Part shown: one piece after another, positions 22,817 through 32,502 of the stretch
Layout of the letters: each line of letters begins with the position of its first letter
Position numbering within the stretch: position 1 is the first letter of the stretch
From: an uncultured Clostridia bacterium
Lineage (GTDB): Bacteria; Bacillota; Clostridia; Oscillospirales; Acutalibacteraceae
Assembly (NCBI GenBank): GCA_947585965.1
Contig: CANPXK010000016.1
Span: 1-40,069, forward strand
Length of the DNA: 40,069 bases
Direction of reading: 5' to 3'
Notes under the pieces: model-generated
What the model saw: only the letters and a program-made list of their open reading frames with translations
Database searches by the model: none
What the model was told of the DNA's origin: nothing
Made by a program: the position numbers and the translations under genes

Positions 22817-24607
22817 ATGAAAATAGGAATAGATTTTGGCAGTACCTATTCATTAATTTCTACGTATGACGAGATATCTGATGATATCAAAGAATTGCAG
22901 CCGGATGGTTCGACAGCCGTTACACCGTCTTATCTGAGCATTGACAGTGACGGAGAAGTGTTGTATGGAAATAATGCAAAGCGAAAGCTGACGGATAATG
23001 CTTACCGCCATTTCTCCGGGTTTAAAATGATGCTTGTAGAGCAAAAAAGCGATTCTGTGGGGATACAGACTTTGCAAAAAAACGGCTATGTCGGAAGCTA
23101 CAGCCCAAGATATATCACGCAGCTATATCTCAGGGAGATGCTGGACGGTGTGCTTTCCGAAACGAGCAGTGCAGGACAGCTACCGGAAATCCGCGAAGGG
23201 TTTGAGCAGATATATATATGTGTCCCGGAATTGTGGTCAAGAAGTATTAAAAAAATGGATGGCTGTTATGCCCTTAGAGAAATTTTGAAGGATGATCTTG
23301 GGATTGAGAATGTCAATATTGTTATGGAGCCTGAGGCTGCAAGTGCCTATTTTGCATATAAATACGAAAAAAACACACACAAGAAATTTAACGGGTATTT
23401 GTTTTTAATAGATTTTGGCGGCGGAACTTTGGATGTTACGTTATCAGAGGTCAGATCCGACAACAGTGGTTCAGTTGAGATAAAAAATCTATGCAGTGAC
23501 GGAGCAGGTGAAAACCATGAAAACTGCTATGGTCAGACCGAATCCGGTCAGGCGGGGATGGCATATATGCAACGATTGGTACAAAATGTACTTAATGCTC
23601 ACGGTGTAAATGATATAGATATTTTATCCTCTGATTTTAAAGAAACCATCGTTGATGTGGAAAATGCCTTAAAAAGTCCGAAGAACGGTAAATCAATCAG
23701 GGATTTCTTTTCAAGATTCAACAATTTTGAAGATATGAAAAAAGTGATGAATCAGGGATATACCGATGAAAGTAATCGAAATAATATATTTATGCAGTTC
23801 AAATACGGCAGGGATAAATATGTCGTTACCTTTGCACGGCTTTTTGAAACATACAAACAAGTCATAGCAACGGAATTGAATGATGTAATTGTTAATATGT
23901 GCGATACTGCGAAGAGGTTTATTAAGAAGGATCCCCGTTCAATAGAGTCGGGCATGGATAACGATTTTAAGATCGCATTGGTAGGTGGGTTCGGTTCTTT
24001 CTATTTTGTGAGGAAGCAGATAGAGTCCATTTTTAAATTTGATGAAATGAACGATCCGAGAACAGAAGGGCTGACTGATAACGAAAATGAAAAGGCTATA
24101 TCATTCGGTGCGGCTCTGCTGGCTGCCGGAAAGGTAAAATTGAGAAGGACGGCACCGTATTCTCTTGGCTTGCAGACCATAGATCAGCAAAGACATAGAC
24201 GTCTTCATTACGCAATAAAATTCCACCAAGAAATCGTGGAGGATGAGATATGTTATATACGCTGGAAAGGACCGGATATAAAGGATGAATCACAGAATCC
24301 TCCTGCGGAATTCTTAGGATTACGAAGTAACATAAGTCAGTTTATTGTGGGTGATTCTCCGGATTTGAAAAAAGGACGTCCTATGTCTCTTAAGGCGGAA
24401 TATCTTGAAAAATTGAAAAACCTTCCGGCACAAGGAGTATGGCGAATTGGTTTTTCTATTGACGAAAACTATATTATCACAATGCACGTTGTTCCAAAGG
24501 ACGCTGGAAAGAACGACAGAGGACTTGAATATAAATTATCGAATTACGAAGAAATGTTCGATTTGCAGATGTCTGTTCAGCTTACGGACGGTGAGGAAGT
24601 AGTATGA
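22817..24607 (+). CDS. Hsp70/actin-fold ATPase (DnaK-like)
   Basis: The protein is 596 residues, with an ATG after GGGAGGG. The nucleotide-binding fold is complete. Phosphate-1 is KIGIDFGSTYSLISTY at the N-terminus. MEPEAASAYFAYKY corresponds to the EPTAAA segment of Hsp70. Phosphate-2 is FLIDFGGGTLDVTLSEV at about 197, and the adenosine motif is ALVGGFGSFYFVRKQIE near 390. After the ATPase domain a PYSLGLQT segment recalls the start of an Hsp70 substrate-binding domain. The rest (about 450-596) is not a normal SBD and has no helical lid that I recognise. It may be a chaperone-like switch dedicated to this operon rather than a housekeeping DnaK. It overlaps the next gene by four bases (ATGA). 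Confidence 0.85.
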   Translation: MKIGIDFGSTYSLISTYDEISDDIKELQPDGSTAVTPSYLSIDSDGEVLYGNNAKRKLTDNAYRHFSGFKMMLVEQKSDSVGIQTLQKNGYVGSYSPRYITQLYLREMLDGVLSETSSAGQLPEIREGFEQIYICVPELWSRSIKKMDGCYALREILKDDLGIENVNIVMEPEAASAYFAYKYEKNTHKKFNGYLFLIDFGGGTLDVTLSEVRSDNSGSVEIKNLCSDGAGENHENCYGQTESGQAGMAYMQRLVQNVLNAHGVNDIDILSSDFKETIVDVENALKSPKNGKSIRDFFSRFNNFEDMKKVMNQGYTDESNRNNIFMQFKYGRDKYVVTFARLFETYKQVIATELNDVIVNMCDTAKRFIKKDPRSIESGMDNDFKIALVGGFGSFYFVRKQIESIFKFDEMNDPRTEGLTDNENEKAISFGAALLAAGKVKLRRTAPYSLGLQTIDQQRHRRLHYAIKFHQEIVEDEICYIRWKGPDIKDESQNPPAEFLGLRSNISQFIVGDSPDLKKGRPMSLKAEYLEKLKNLPAQGVWRIGFSIDENYIITMHVVPKDAGKNDRGLEYKLSNYEEMFDLQMSVQLTDGEEVV

Positions 24608-27312
24608 TTAATTTTAAACGATTTGAAAGAGCCAACAATCTCCATAAAAGCAGTGAATATACAATATGTGACTTTTTGTATTTTGTCAAATGTGTGATGC
24701 TTGATATCGAAGATAATTGCGGGTCTATTGAGGAATGGTCGGTGGGGGATGAAGATTTATTCGGCGATTTACTGACTAACCAGTGCTATGTTCTTGGTCG
24801 GATTATGAATGTCGTACAAAAATGCCAAAATAATCCTAACAAGAGATTGGATGAGCTCAATCTTGATATCGGAAAGATGAAGAAACAGACAGAGCAGTAC
24901 AAAGATAAATGTAGGTCTGTTGCTGATATGGAAAAACAAAAGCAGGAGCTTGAACAGAAGCTGAGTGAATTAAATAAACAGAAGAAAAAGTATGATGAAC
25001 TGGATGAGAAGATCAAAAAAACAAAACAGGCTATCTCAAATGCGGATGGTTTTGATTTAGAAACAACAAAGAAGTTACTTGAAAAACTGGAGAGTGAGTT
25101 AAACAGAAAAACAAAAAATATTGACGAACTCACTAATAACATTAAAGATTGCCGGGAAAAGTGTAATGATGCTAAACGTCAAGAGGATAGCTTACAGCAG
25201 CAGCTTGATAAACTGAAAGCGGCATCAGAAAACACAAATAATACTTTGAATGAGCTTAAAACCGATGTAAGTAAAAAGGAACGCGAAAAAGAAGGGCTCG
25301 AGAAAAACATTCGCGCACTTAATGATGCCTTCAAAGCTTTGAATGGTGAATTGGCAGTATATGGAGACGTAATTGAAGGTTGTAAAAAAGCTTTCGAGGA
25401 GGAAAAAGACCATCTTTCACAAGAAAACAGAACCAAGATAGCTGATGTGGAAAAACTCGCACAGGATATTTTGGGACTTCGGGAGACACAGAAGACTCTA
25501 CAGGATCAAGCAGAGCAGTTGGAAAAGGATAAGAGTCAGCTGGAAAAGAGCGTAGAAACGGTCAAGGATCTGGTGGAGTTGCTGAATTGCTCGACAGATG
25601 AATATACGAACAGAATAGAGGGTTATTCGGTTATCCTAAGGTTTACTATGAGTGAACTATCTGAAACATATAGTGATCTGCTTGCCCATGTAGAATCGAT
25701 TGGAAAAGAAATAGGACAACTGCATATCTCTATCAAAAAGAAATCAGAGCTAAAGGATATGCTTGTTATGGAGTTGGAAGCACTCAGGAAAAATGAAGAT
25801 TCACTCCAGGCGGCGATAGATTCCCTGCAAAACTCAGAAGAAGATTTTTGTTGCAGAGTTGGGGACTATATACAAATACTTAATGAAACCCAAGGAAGTC
25901 TGTCGGAGCAATGCAGCAAAAAGCATACGGAAGCTGTATCCATGTGCCAAAAAATTCAGAAATTGCAAGAAGAGATAGGAATACTTGATAATAAAGTTCA
26001 TTGCAGTGAGGTCAAGGCTGAGGAATTGAAAAATGCAAAGAAGAATATTCTCGAAACTTCAGATCGTATCAACAAAATTATCAGTGGTCTTGACGGAGAT
26101 ATGTCGGAATTGGAAGAAATATTCCAGGGGCTTGACAGCAGAAAGACAGAACATATGCAAAAGGCAGAAAGTAAACTGGAAGAAGATTACCAAAGGCTGA
26201 ATGACGAATATAACCGGTTTTATTACGGCACTCTTAAAATATTGCTCGACAATAACAGAAAAGTAAACGAAAAGATAAAAAATGAAAATGAGGAATTGCA
26301 GACTGCTCAAAATACAAACAACGACCTGCAGGAGAAGTTGGATAAGTTGAATAATGAGGTTAGCCGGCTTGCAGTTAAAAATGAAGATCTTCGGGGTGAT
26401 ATTAACCGAAAAAATACTAATCTTTCCCGAGTTAAACAGGAGTATGATAAGTTATATCATGAGAATGAGACGATTAATGATAATATTGCAAGTCTGACAG
26501 CACGAAACGAACAGTTGGAAAAGAAATTGATACCTGAGGCAAATAAGTTTCTTGAAAGCTGTAGATCAATTACGGATTCTCACGAGAAAACCGTCTGGGA
26601 AAAGGTAGCGGAACTATGCAAGCTGATAGAGCAGCTTAATGTGGATCTTATGCGGGAAATGTCTTCATTTAACAAAAAAGTAACCGACGAACTTGAAAAG
26701 CTGACAAATATCAGAAAAGAGTATGGGGAAAAAATCAGCCGTATATCCGAATATGATGATGAAATTAAAGAAAAGCAGGCACAAATCTGCGAGCTTGAAG
26801 AGAAAAATGATAAGGAACAGCGTGAAGGTGCAATACAGCAGCTTAATGATAAAATCAACAAATTAAAAGAAGATATTGAAGCTAGAAAAGATGAGATAAA
26901 GTGTCTTGAAAAATCAATTAAAGAACTAACTGAAGAATATAATGGATTTAAGTCTAAGAAAGATGAGTTAGATAAGCAGAACCAATCTTTCACTGCTAAA
27001 AAAGATGAGCTGAAACTTAAGTGCAGTGAGATTGAAGAACTTCTGGGAGATAATTTCTCAAATAAGCTGAACGAAATCGAAGAGAGACTTAATTTTCTCC
27101 AACCGCTTAATAATAACTTGTCAAAAATGCTGGAGTATATTTCAAAAATTTCGGAAAAAGAGTATACAGAGTATACTATTCCTAAACAGCAGCGAGTGAA
27201 CGTATATAATCGTGCATTGAATGATTTGAATGGTGTTTTTACAGAAATACGAAAATGTCTTGCTGGAGCATCGAAGGAACTGTCTGATTGGATAAAATTA
27301 GAGGAGGAATAA
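24604..27312 (+). CDS. Long coiled-coil protein, SMC-like rod without ATPase heads
   Basis: The protein is 902 residues. The ATG overlaps the upstream stop as ATGA. A small globular N-terminus (1-75, including ICDFLYFVKCVMLDIED) is followed by nearly continuous Lys/Glu/Leu heptads from about 80 to 830, for example KQKQELEQKLSELNKQKKK. Several helix breaks contain Cys or aromatic residues, near 330-420. A short C-terminal segment ends SDWIKLEEE. There is no Walker A or ABC signature, so this is not an SMC or RecN ATPase but a structural rod or scaffold of possibly 100 nm. Translational coupling to the Hsp70-like gene suggests the two proteins act together. The family is not recognised. Confidence 0.8.
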   Translation: MINFKRFERANNLHKSSEYTICDFLYFVKCVMLDIEDNCGSIEEWSVGDEDLFGDLLTNQCYVLGRIMNVVQKCQNNPNKRLDELNLDIGKMKKQTEQYKDKCRSVADMEKQKQELEQKLSELNKQKKKYDELDEKIKKTKQAISNADGFDLETTKKLLEKLESELNRKTKNIDELTNNIKDCREKCNDAKRQEDSLQQQLDKLKAASENTNNTLNELKTDVSKKEREKEGLEKNIRALNDAFKALNGELAVYGDVIEGCKKAFEEEKDHLSQENRTKIADVEKLAQDILGLRETQKTLQDQAEQLEKDKSQLEKSVETVKDLVELLNCSTDEYTNRIEGYSVILRFTMSELSETYSDLLAHVESIGKEIGQLHISIKKKSELKDMLVMELEALRKNEDSLQAAIDSLQNSEEDFCCRVGDYIQILNETQGSLSEQCSKKHTEAVSMCQKIQKLQEEIGILDNKVHCSEVKAEELKNAKKNILETSDRINKIISGLDGDMSELEEIFQGLDSRKTEHMQKAESKLEEDYQRLNDEYNRFYYGTLKILLDNNRKVNEKIKNENEELQTAQNTNNDLQEKLDKLNNEVSRLAVKNEDLRGDINRKNTNLSRVKQEYDKLYHENETINDNIASLTARNEQLEKKLIPEANKFLESCRSITDSHEKTVWEKVAELCKLIEQLNVDLMREMSSFNKKVTDELEKLTNIRKEYGEKISRISEYDDEIKEKQAQICELEEKNDKEQREGAIQQLNDKINKLKEDIEARKDEIKCLEKSIKELTEEYNGFKSKKDELDKQNQSFTAKKDELKLKCSEIEELLGDNFSNKLNEIEERLNFLQPLNNNLSKMLEYISKISEKEYTEYTIPKQQRVNVYNRALNDLNGVFTEIRKCLAGASKELSDWIKLEEE

Positions 27313-27314
27313 TT

Positions 27315-27833
27315 ATGAGCAGTATTAAAAAATGTATGGTGTGTGGGTATCAATATGACGGGGATCAGCTTCCGAAATGTCCGGTATGTAAATTTCAGGA
27401 AATAAATATTCTTGGAGATTATGAGAAAGGACTTAAAGAACTGCAACCGATTATTTTACAGAAAAAACAGGGACTGGCAAATAGACTGCAAATCGGTATG
27501 AAAATCTTTCAATATGAGCTTGACGGTACAAAGTTAGTCGACAAGGGTGAATCAGTAGTGCTTTTTGACACTGTCACAACAGATGATAAAGTGCATTGGC
27601 TTGATGATCATCTGGAAACAGTCAGCACCTTGGATGTTCTGGATGCGGAAGTGTATGTGCAGCTGGATGACAAAACATATTTATTGAATTTAAAAACAAA
27701 TAATATGAAGAATGCGGATTACATACAGGTGGGTATAGCTATTGATATTGATTTTTGTATGCGAATGGTTGTGAAGGATGATTCCAATAATCTGACACAA
27801 TCTGAAAAGGTGTATATATTTAATGGGAGCTGA
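27315..27833 (+). CDS. Zinc-ribbon protein of unknown function
   Basis: The protein is 172 residues. The ATG at 27315 follows GAGGAGGAA; an earlier in-frame ATG overlaps the coiled-coil gene and is rejected. The N-terminus has a rubredoxin-like ribbon, CMVCGYQYDGDQLPKCPVC (two CxxC knuckles, residues 7-25), expected to bind one Zn or Fe. The remainder (about 45-172) is a beta-rich domain rich in Asp/Val with no motif I can name. It starts two bases after the coiled-coil gene and ends five bases before the next, so it is a core member of the unit. It might be an adaptor or a metal-stabilised structural part. Confidence 0.75.
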   Translation: MSSIKKCMVCGYQYDGDQLPKCPVCKFQEINILGDYEKGLKELQPIILQKKQGLANRLQIGMKIFQYELDGTKLVDKGESVVLFDTVTTDDKVHWLDDHLETVSTLDVLDAEVYVQLDDKTYLLNLKTNNMKNADYIQVGIAIDIDFCMRMVVKDDSNNLTQSEKVYIFNGS

Positions 27834-27838
27834 GTATT

Positions 27839-29362
27839 GTGGGGCATAGTTATGAATATAACTTACCGGAATTTTCCTGTGATAATTGGCTGCAAATTGT
27901 ATTTGCAGATGAAAAAGATTATTATTACACAAGTAGCTTGCTGCGTCTTGAGCTTAATCAGTATTTATGGCTGTCACTTCGTCAGAATCATGATGCTGTA
28001 TGGTTTGTTACAGTAAAAATGAAGGAGAAAACGGCGAAGGTACGGCATTATAAGGACAGCGTCAATGACCTTGAAATAGCCAAATTAAAAAATTTTTGGG
28101 GAGCAAAAAAAGCTTTTGACTGGATCATGGAACAATTGGATCAAAAGGATGAAAAGAAAAGACAAGCTTTCGTGTTAGATCAGGATTCTTTCAAAATCTT
28201 ATTTGAAGACAGGAAGTTGACCGATGAGAATAAAAACAGACTCAAAAATAATACACTGATTCTGCTGCTGCCGCCATCGGTGGATAAAACTAAAGAACTT
28301 CTGCTTGGAAGTCAGGCTTTTGATAATCTTGATGCCAAGTTTGTAATAAAAAATCTGCGAGAAAGCCAAGCGGAAAACAAGGATATTTATCTTACCCTGT
28401 GCAATAGGTGCAAGGATGTATGCCTGTTCCTGAATGAATTTACAACAGATAGAATGAAATGGATGTTGTATTATTCACTTATGAGCCATCCTGAAAGAGA
28501 GGTTGATTCCAACACGTTGAAATGTATGGCAGCCTATTTGACCGAGTATCTCAACAACAGATGTCTTCGGTGGAGTGAAGAAGATAGATTTTTCGACGAA
28601 GAAGATAGATCTTTCGACCCGGCAGGTGTTAGGTATAGAGATATTGAACAACGGCTGGCTACTAAAGAGGTGTGGAATACACTTGAACAACGTGTGTGTG
28701 AGATACTTAGCACCTATGAAGGTGACGTCAAAGATGAACGTGACGTCAGAAAGGCATTAAAGCAATATATGGAGCGTAAGAATATCAGCTATGGTAGGAA
28801 ACGTATCTATATGAAACAACCGACAACGAGTACTATAATGTCTTATTATCTGGATTTGGATCGGTATAATAAAAATATTGCCATGTCATCTATACCGGAG
28901 AATTTGCGGAAGATTGTGTTGGAAGCTTATGAAGAAATTTATCAGCTTGTCTATACTACCGTCAACTGTCAAGAAAATACAGAATGTAAAAAGACACTTG
29001 ATGATTTGCTAAGTCAGCTTAACAACCATCAGCGTGAACCGGAGATATATTTCCGTTATTTGCTTTGTATAGGTAAATGTATGAGTTGGATTTATGAAAG
29101 TAATAACGAACAATTGCAAAGCCGTGCGGATCTTTTGAAAGGATATATGAAAGTTATTCTTAATGTATTTGAGAATAACTGGGATGACGATGACGGTAAG
29201 CGTCAGGAAATCAGAGAAGAGGTTAAGAAACTGAAACTTGATGAGTGTGTATGGGCACGGGAATGGGATGAGGATAAAATTAGAAAAAAAATCAAGGAAT
29301 GTGGAAAGTTGACACTAGGAAGTTCAGGAAGAGTTAAAGGTGAATGGATGGTCTTTACATAA
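27839..29362 (+). CDS. Operon protein of unknown function (507 residues)
   Basis: I do not recognise this family. The likely start is GTG at 27839, with GGGAG about eight bases upstream. No in-frame ATG fits as well, because the first lies far inside. The N-terminal 95 residues look like a mixed alpha/beta domain rich in aromatics (DEKDYYYTSSLLRLELNQYL). The middle and C-terminal parts are mainly helical and charged, with a few Cys (LCNRCKDVC near 185) and many Trp/Tyr. No signal peptide, membrane helix, Walker motif or catalytic signature is evident. It lies five bases after the zinc-ribbon gene; an 80-base gap follows. Confidence 0.7.
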   Translation: MGHSYEYNLPEFSCDNWLQIVFADEKDYYYTSSLLRLELNQYLWLSLRQNHDAVWFVTVKMKEKTAKVRHYKDSVNDLEIAKLKNFWGAKKAFDWIMEQLDQKDEKKRQAFVLDQDSFKILFEDRKLTDENKNRLKNNTLILLLPPSVDKTKELLLGSQAFDNLDAKFVIKNLRESQAENKDIYLTLCNRCKDVCLFLNEFTTDRMKWMLYYSLMSHPEREVDSNTLKCMAAYLTEYLNNRCLRWSEEDRFFDEEDRSFDPAGVRYRDIEQRLATKEVWNTLEQRVCEILSTYEGDVKDERDVRKALKQYMERKNISYGRKRIYMKQPTTSTIMSYYLDLDRYNKNIAMSSIPENLRKIVLEAYEEIYQLVYTTVNCQENTECKKTLDDLLSQLNNHQREPEIYFRYLLCIGKCMSWIYESNNEQLQSRADLLKGYMKVILNVFENNWDDDDGKRQEIREEVKKLKLDECVWAREWDEDKIRKKIKECGKLTLGSSGRVKGEWMVFT

Positions 29363-29442
29363 TAAAACAATGGTACATATGACCTGCAAAGAGTATTTTT
29401 TGTCGGAATAGTATGTTCAGTGCAGAAAGGAGGTTGGAAGCA

Positions 29443-30441
29443 GTGGCTGGAAATAGACAGAAAAGAAAAAATTCATCGATCACTTGGTGTAACAATACTA
29501 ATGACAGTGCGCAGAATATGAATGAAGGCTTACAGGATAACGAAGATAAGCCGGATATACTCAGTGATTATACAACCTGTGAAGATATTGTAGAAATACT
29601 CGATGAAATTAATTGGGAAGAAAGCTCACTTTCCCGGGAATATATTGAAAAAAGAGAACTTAAGGAGTCTATAGAGTGGCTTACAAATAACCTGAAAGAT
29701 AGTGAGATACCGGATATTGATCCGAATGTACAAAAGATTAATCATCATATGATGGAGTTGGCATATCTATTTGACATAGCAGTACAAAGCGGCTCCGAAC
29801 TTGCAGCAATAGCAGCAAGGGCGGGTATGATGAATTCACGCAAAATACGCAGCGAACTGTTCAAGATACAAAAAGTGTTCCCAAAAAACTTTGATCGATA
29901 TATGGAGAACTGCGACAAGTATCTGAACTGTTATGTTTTATATACTTATGTTTGCAGTCAGGTTGATGAAATCCGGGATATTATAGCGAAATGTAAGAAT
30001 GCATTGGATGAGAAACAAGATCAGTATGAGCAAACATTGGCTGATGTTTCAAAAAACATCAAAACAGATGAGAACTTGCAGAAGGCGTTGATTACATTCA
30101 AGGACCAGACATATAACCAGACCTCTGGTATGTGGTCAAGAGAACTGCATGATCTTTTTGAGAAAATTGTCAGCCTGAGCATACAACGGTTCAACATTGA
30201 CTATGAAACTTTCCTGTTGAAATCGGAAGAGACAAAATACCACGAGAAATCTGCTATCTTGCAACAACTTCGAGCTACGCTGAAATTTAGCAAACCGAGT
30301 CCGGTGGTGGATCTTATGGAGAATATGGAAATGGTCTATAGGGATGTGCTGGATAAATCCAGAAAATCCGAGCAGGAATATACACATATGTTGGAAACAA
30401 TGGAACAGCTCAGTGAGGAAATGGGGCAAATTTCCGGTTGA
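29443..30441 (+). CDS. Helical protein, paralogue of the next gene
   Basis: The protein is 332 residues from GTG at 29443, which is nine bases after AAAGGAGG. The ATG at 29413 lies upstream of that site and is less likely. A polar N-terminus is followed by long amphipathic helices. Shared with the next protein, in the same order, are an ILDEINWEESSL segment, AAIAARAGM, RYMENCDKYL, DENLQKAL and LHDLFEKIVSLSIQ, so the two arose by duplication. It ends in a coiled-coil segment (MLETMEQLSEEMGQI). No enzymatic motif is seen. A structural or oligomer-forming role, perhaps as substrate of the downstream AAA protein, is inferred. Confidence 0.72.
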   Translation: MAGNRQKRKNSSITWCNNTNDSAQNMNEGLQDNEDKPDILSDYTTCEDIVEILDEINWEESSLSREYIEKRELKESIEWLTNNLKDSEIPDIDPNVQKINHHMMELAYLFDIAVQSGSELAAIAARAGMMNSRKIRSELFKIQKVFPKNFDRYMENCDKYLNCYVLYTYVCSQVDEIRDIIAKCKNALDEKQDQYEQTLADVSKNIKTDENLQKALITFKDQTYNQTSGMWSRELHDLFEKIVSLSIQRFNIDYETFLLKSEETKYHEKSAILQQLRATLKFSKPSPVVDLMENMEMVYRDVLDKSRKSEQEYTHMLETMEQLSEEMGQISG

Positions 30442-30502
30442 TATTATGAACAACCGGTTGAATTTGAAAAGTTAATTTATTTTTGGAAGGAGATTACTGA
30501 AA

Positions 30503-31735
30503 ATGGGATTAAAAAAATCAAGATTATCCGGAGATTCTATGACACCATCAAAAACCAATAAACTGAATGAGTTTTTTGATGGTATTAAATCTAAAAAGAA
30601 ACAGAGGAAATTAGCTGCAAAAAGAAATATCAGCAATAGCAATGCGGCAAATGAGAAAAAAATACTGGATGTATTGAGTGAAATTGATTTCAGCAACAGC
30701 AACCTCGATCCGGAGTTGTTGGAACACAAAACAATTTCAACACAAAATGTTGGAGATCTGGAGCAAACCAGAAACGAAGTGATGGAAAAAATCATCAGTA
30801 ATACGAAAAATTCCGGTCTAAAACTGAAGGAATTTGATACGAGGCTGTATGAAATTGCACTGGAATATAAAAACGCCATAAGCAACGGTCATAAGAACGC
30901 TGCATTTGCGGCAAGATCCGCTCTGCATATCGGAGTTGTCCAAATCAGAAACCAACTGGCTGATATTAGAGATGAATGGCGTCAGAATTATCTTGACGAT
31001 TGTACGGTATATATGGGTAAGTGGATTCAATTAATCGAAACTTGTATATCCTTGGATGCATCCATGGATTCTTATGAGAAAAGTACGAAGCAGCTTGAAA
31101 CCAAACTCGCTGATTTGGAAAGAAGGAAAAGCGAATATAATGATCGGATAAAAAATGACGATAACTTAATAAAGAGATTAAATATGGTCAGGGATAAACC
31201 GGTAGGAGAAACACTCACCGACCCGGCTCTGAGAAGATTGTTTGATGATTTGGTCGATGTGAAAATTCGTGACACAATGATACAGTTCGATTTGACGATG
31301 AACAAAATGCAGAAGCGTAAACAGGTTCAGTATGCTCAGCAGGTGGAAACGCAACGCATAAGTGTTGAAGATATGCCTATTCCGAAGGATCCCTACAGTT
31401 TTCAGAAATTTAAGGATACTGTGGATAGTATGTTTAGGGAGGCAACTAAAGTTGAAAATGAGTATGCTGAATTTTTGCAGCTGATTTCTGATGTTGAAGG
31501 AAGAGTCAATCAAATGGCTCATTCTCAGGCGGCAAAGATGGAGAATCAGATGGTGCAGGATCAGATAAGTAAGATGGTTGAGGCTGTCAATTCTATGAGT
31601 GAAAGCGAATTGGATAAAATGCCAACAAGAGAACTTCGGGAGAAGCTGGGTCTCAAGGTAGAAGAGGAACAGAAAGAAGAAAATCGGAATGAGAACACAG
31701 AAACCGAAGATGAAACTGAAGAAAATCTGAATTAA
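30503..31735 (+). CDS. Helical/coiled-coil protein, larger paralogue of the preceding gene
   Basis: The protein is 410 residues, with an ATG after GGAAGGAGAT. A basic N-terminus (KSKKKQRKLAAKRN) could contact nucleic acid or lipid. The shared core has VLSEIDFSNSNL, AAFAARSAL, NYLDDCTVYM, DDNLIKRL and LRRLFDDLVDVKIR, matching the previous gene in order. Extra C-terminal parts are a helix with MAHSQAAKMENQMVQDQ, the short segment MPTRELREKLGLKVEEE, and an acidic tail (about 380-410). The acidic tail after a short helix could be a recruitment motif for the AAA partner. The family is unknown to me. Confidence 0.75.
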   Translation: MGLKKSRLSGDSMTPSKTNKLNEFFDGIKSKKKQRKLAAKRNISNSNAANEKKILDVLSEIDFSNSNLDPELLEHKTISTQNVGDLEQTRNEVMEKIISNTKNSGLKLKEFDTRLYEIALEYKNAISNGHKNAAFAARSALHIGVVQIRNQLADIRDEWRQNYLDDCTVYMGKWIQLIETCISLDASMDSYEKSTKQLETKLADLERRKSEYNDRIKNDDNLIKRLNMVRDKPVGETLTDPALRRLFDDLVDVKIRDTMIQFDLTMNKMQKRKQVQYAQQVETQRISVEDMPIPKDPYSFQKFKDTVDSMFREATKVENEYAEFLQLISDVEGRVNQMAHSQAAKMENQMVQDQISKMVEAVNSMSESELDKMPTRELREKLGLKVEEEQKEENRNENTETEDETEENLN

Positions 31736-31755
31736 TAGTCAGGAGGTTATGAATT

Positions 31756-32487
31756 ATGGCTATGAGTGATGTAAAGAATAAGTTATCCGAAATACAAAAT
31801 TTTATCCAAAAAATGACGAAGGATCGCAGTTATAGGAAGGCAAATAAATTTATGGAGTGGAAAAATAAATATTCCTTTGAAATTGTCAAATGTGCAGGAG
31901 AGCTTGAAGTCTGCAGACAATCGCTTTCGGTAATTATCTCTGATGTTGCAAGAAATATTCGTTTGGGCAATTCAGAGGCAAGGGATGTAAGTCTTCAGGA
32001 AATGGAACTTGAAAACGCAACGATAGGTTATCTTTCTGTGGATGATGCTGCATTTGCATTGCAGTCCGTTGAGAGCTATGATGCGATAAACAGTGCATTT
32101 GAAATGATAAATATGGCAACGAAAAGATTGTATGGCGGCAGCCCTAAGGCAAATCAGAGAACTCTTTTCCGACATCCCGAGCGTGATGACTTTAAAAAAC
32201 AGATGGAAGAAGATGAAGTACAGGCTTCAAGAGTGGCAATATACAGGGAAATTAAGGATGATTTGATTACCACAGGTCGTATTGAAGACTGTATGAAAAA
32301 ATACCGTCAGAATAAGAAAAAGCAGCAGGAGGTCAGGAAGGTATCCGGTAAAACTGCGGAAGAATATGATGCACCCGAGTCCCCTGCCGTACCGCAGACT
32401 GTTTCAGAGGATGATGTGTCTGAAAGACGTGCTAAAATTGATATGGATAAGAATATGGCATTTAATAGTGCTCCGCCTGAAATATAA
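31756..32487 (+). CDS. Small charged helical protein with disordered C-terminus
   Basis: The protein is 243 residues, with AGGAGG nine bases before the ATG. The first 130 residues are predicted as long helices (NKLSEIQNFIQKM; ELEVCRQSLSVIISDVARNI; AAFALQSVESYDAINSAFEM). The middle is very basic and acidic (KKYRQNKKKQQEVRK). The last 50 residues are Pro/Ser/Glu-rich and end in MDKNMAFNSAPPEI. The layout (helical bundle, then a flexible tail just before a Vps4-like ATPase gene) is reminiscent of AAA substrates, but I see no sequence match to ESCRT-III. The next gene's ribosome site begins at its stop codon. Confidence 0.72.
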   Translation: MAMSDVKNKLSEIQNFIQKMTKDRSYRKANKFMEWKNKYSFEIVKCAGELEVCRQSLSVIISDVARNIRLGNSEARDVSLQEMELENATIGYLSVDDAAFALQSVESYDAINSAFEMINMATKRLYGGSPKANQRTLFRHPERDDFKKQMEEDEVQASRVAIYREIKDDLITTGRIEDCMKKYRQNKKKQQEVRKVSGKTAEEYDAPESPAVPQTVSEDDVSERRAKIDMDKNMAFNSAPPEI

Positions 32488-32502
32488 ATGGAGGTGTTTT
32501 TG

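Noticed and set aside
24604-27312. SMC, RecN or Rad50-type ATPase
   Set aside because: Only the coiled coil is present; no Walker A, signature motif or hinge can be found.
31756-32487. Direct assignment of the 243-residue protein to ESCRT-III or PspA/Vipp1
   Set aside because: The layout is suggestive, but I see no conserved sequence blocks of those families.
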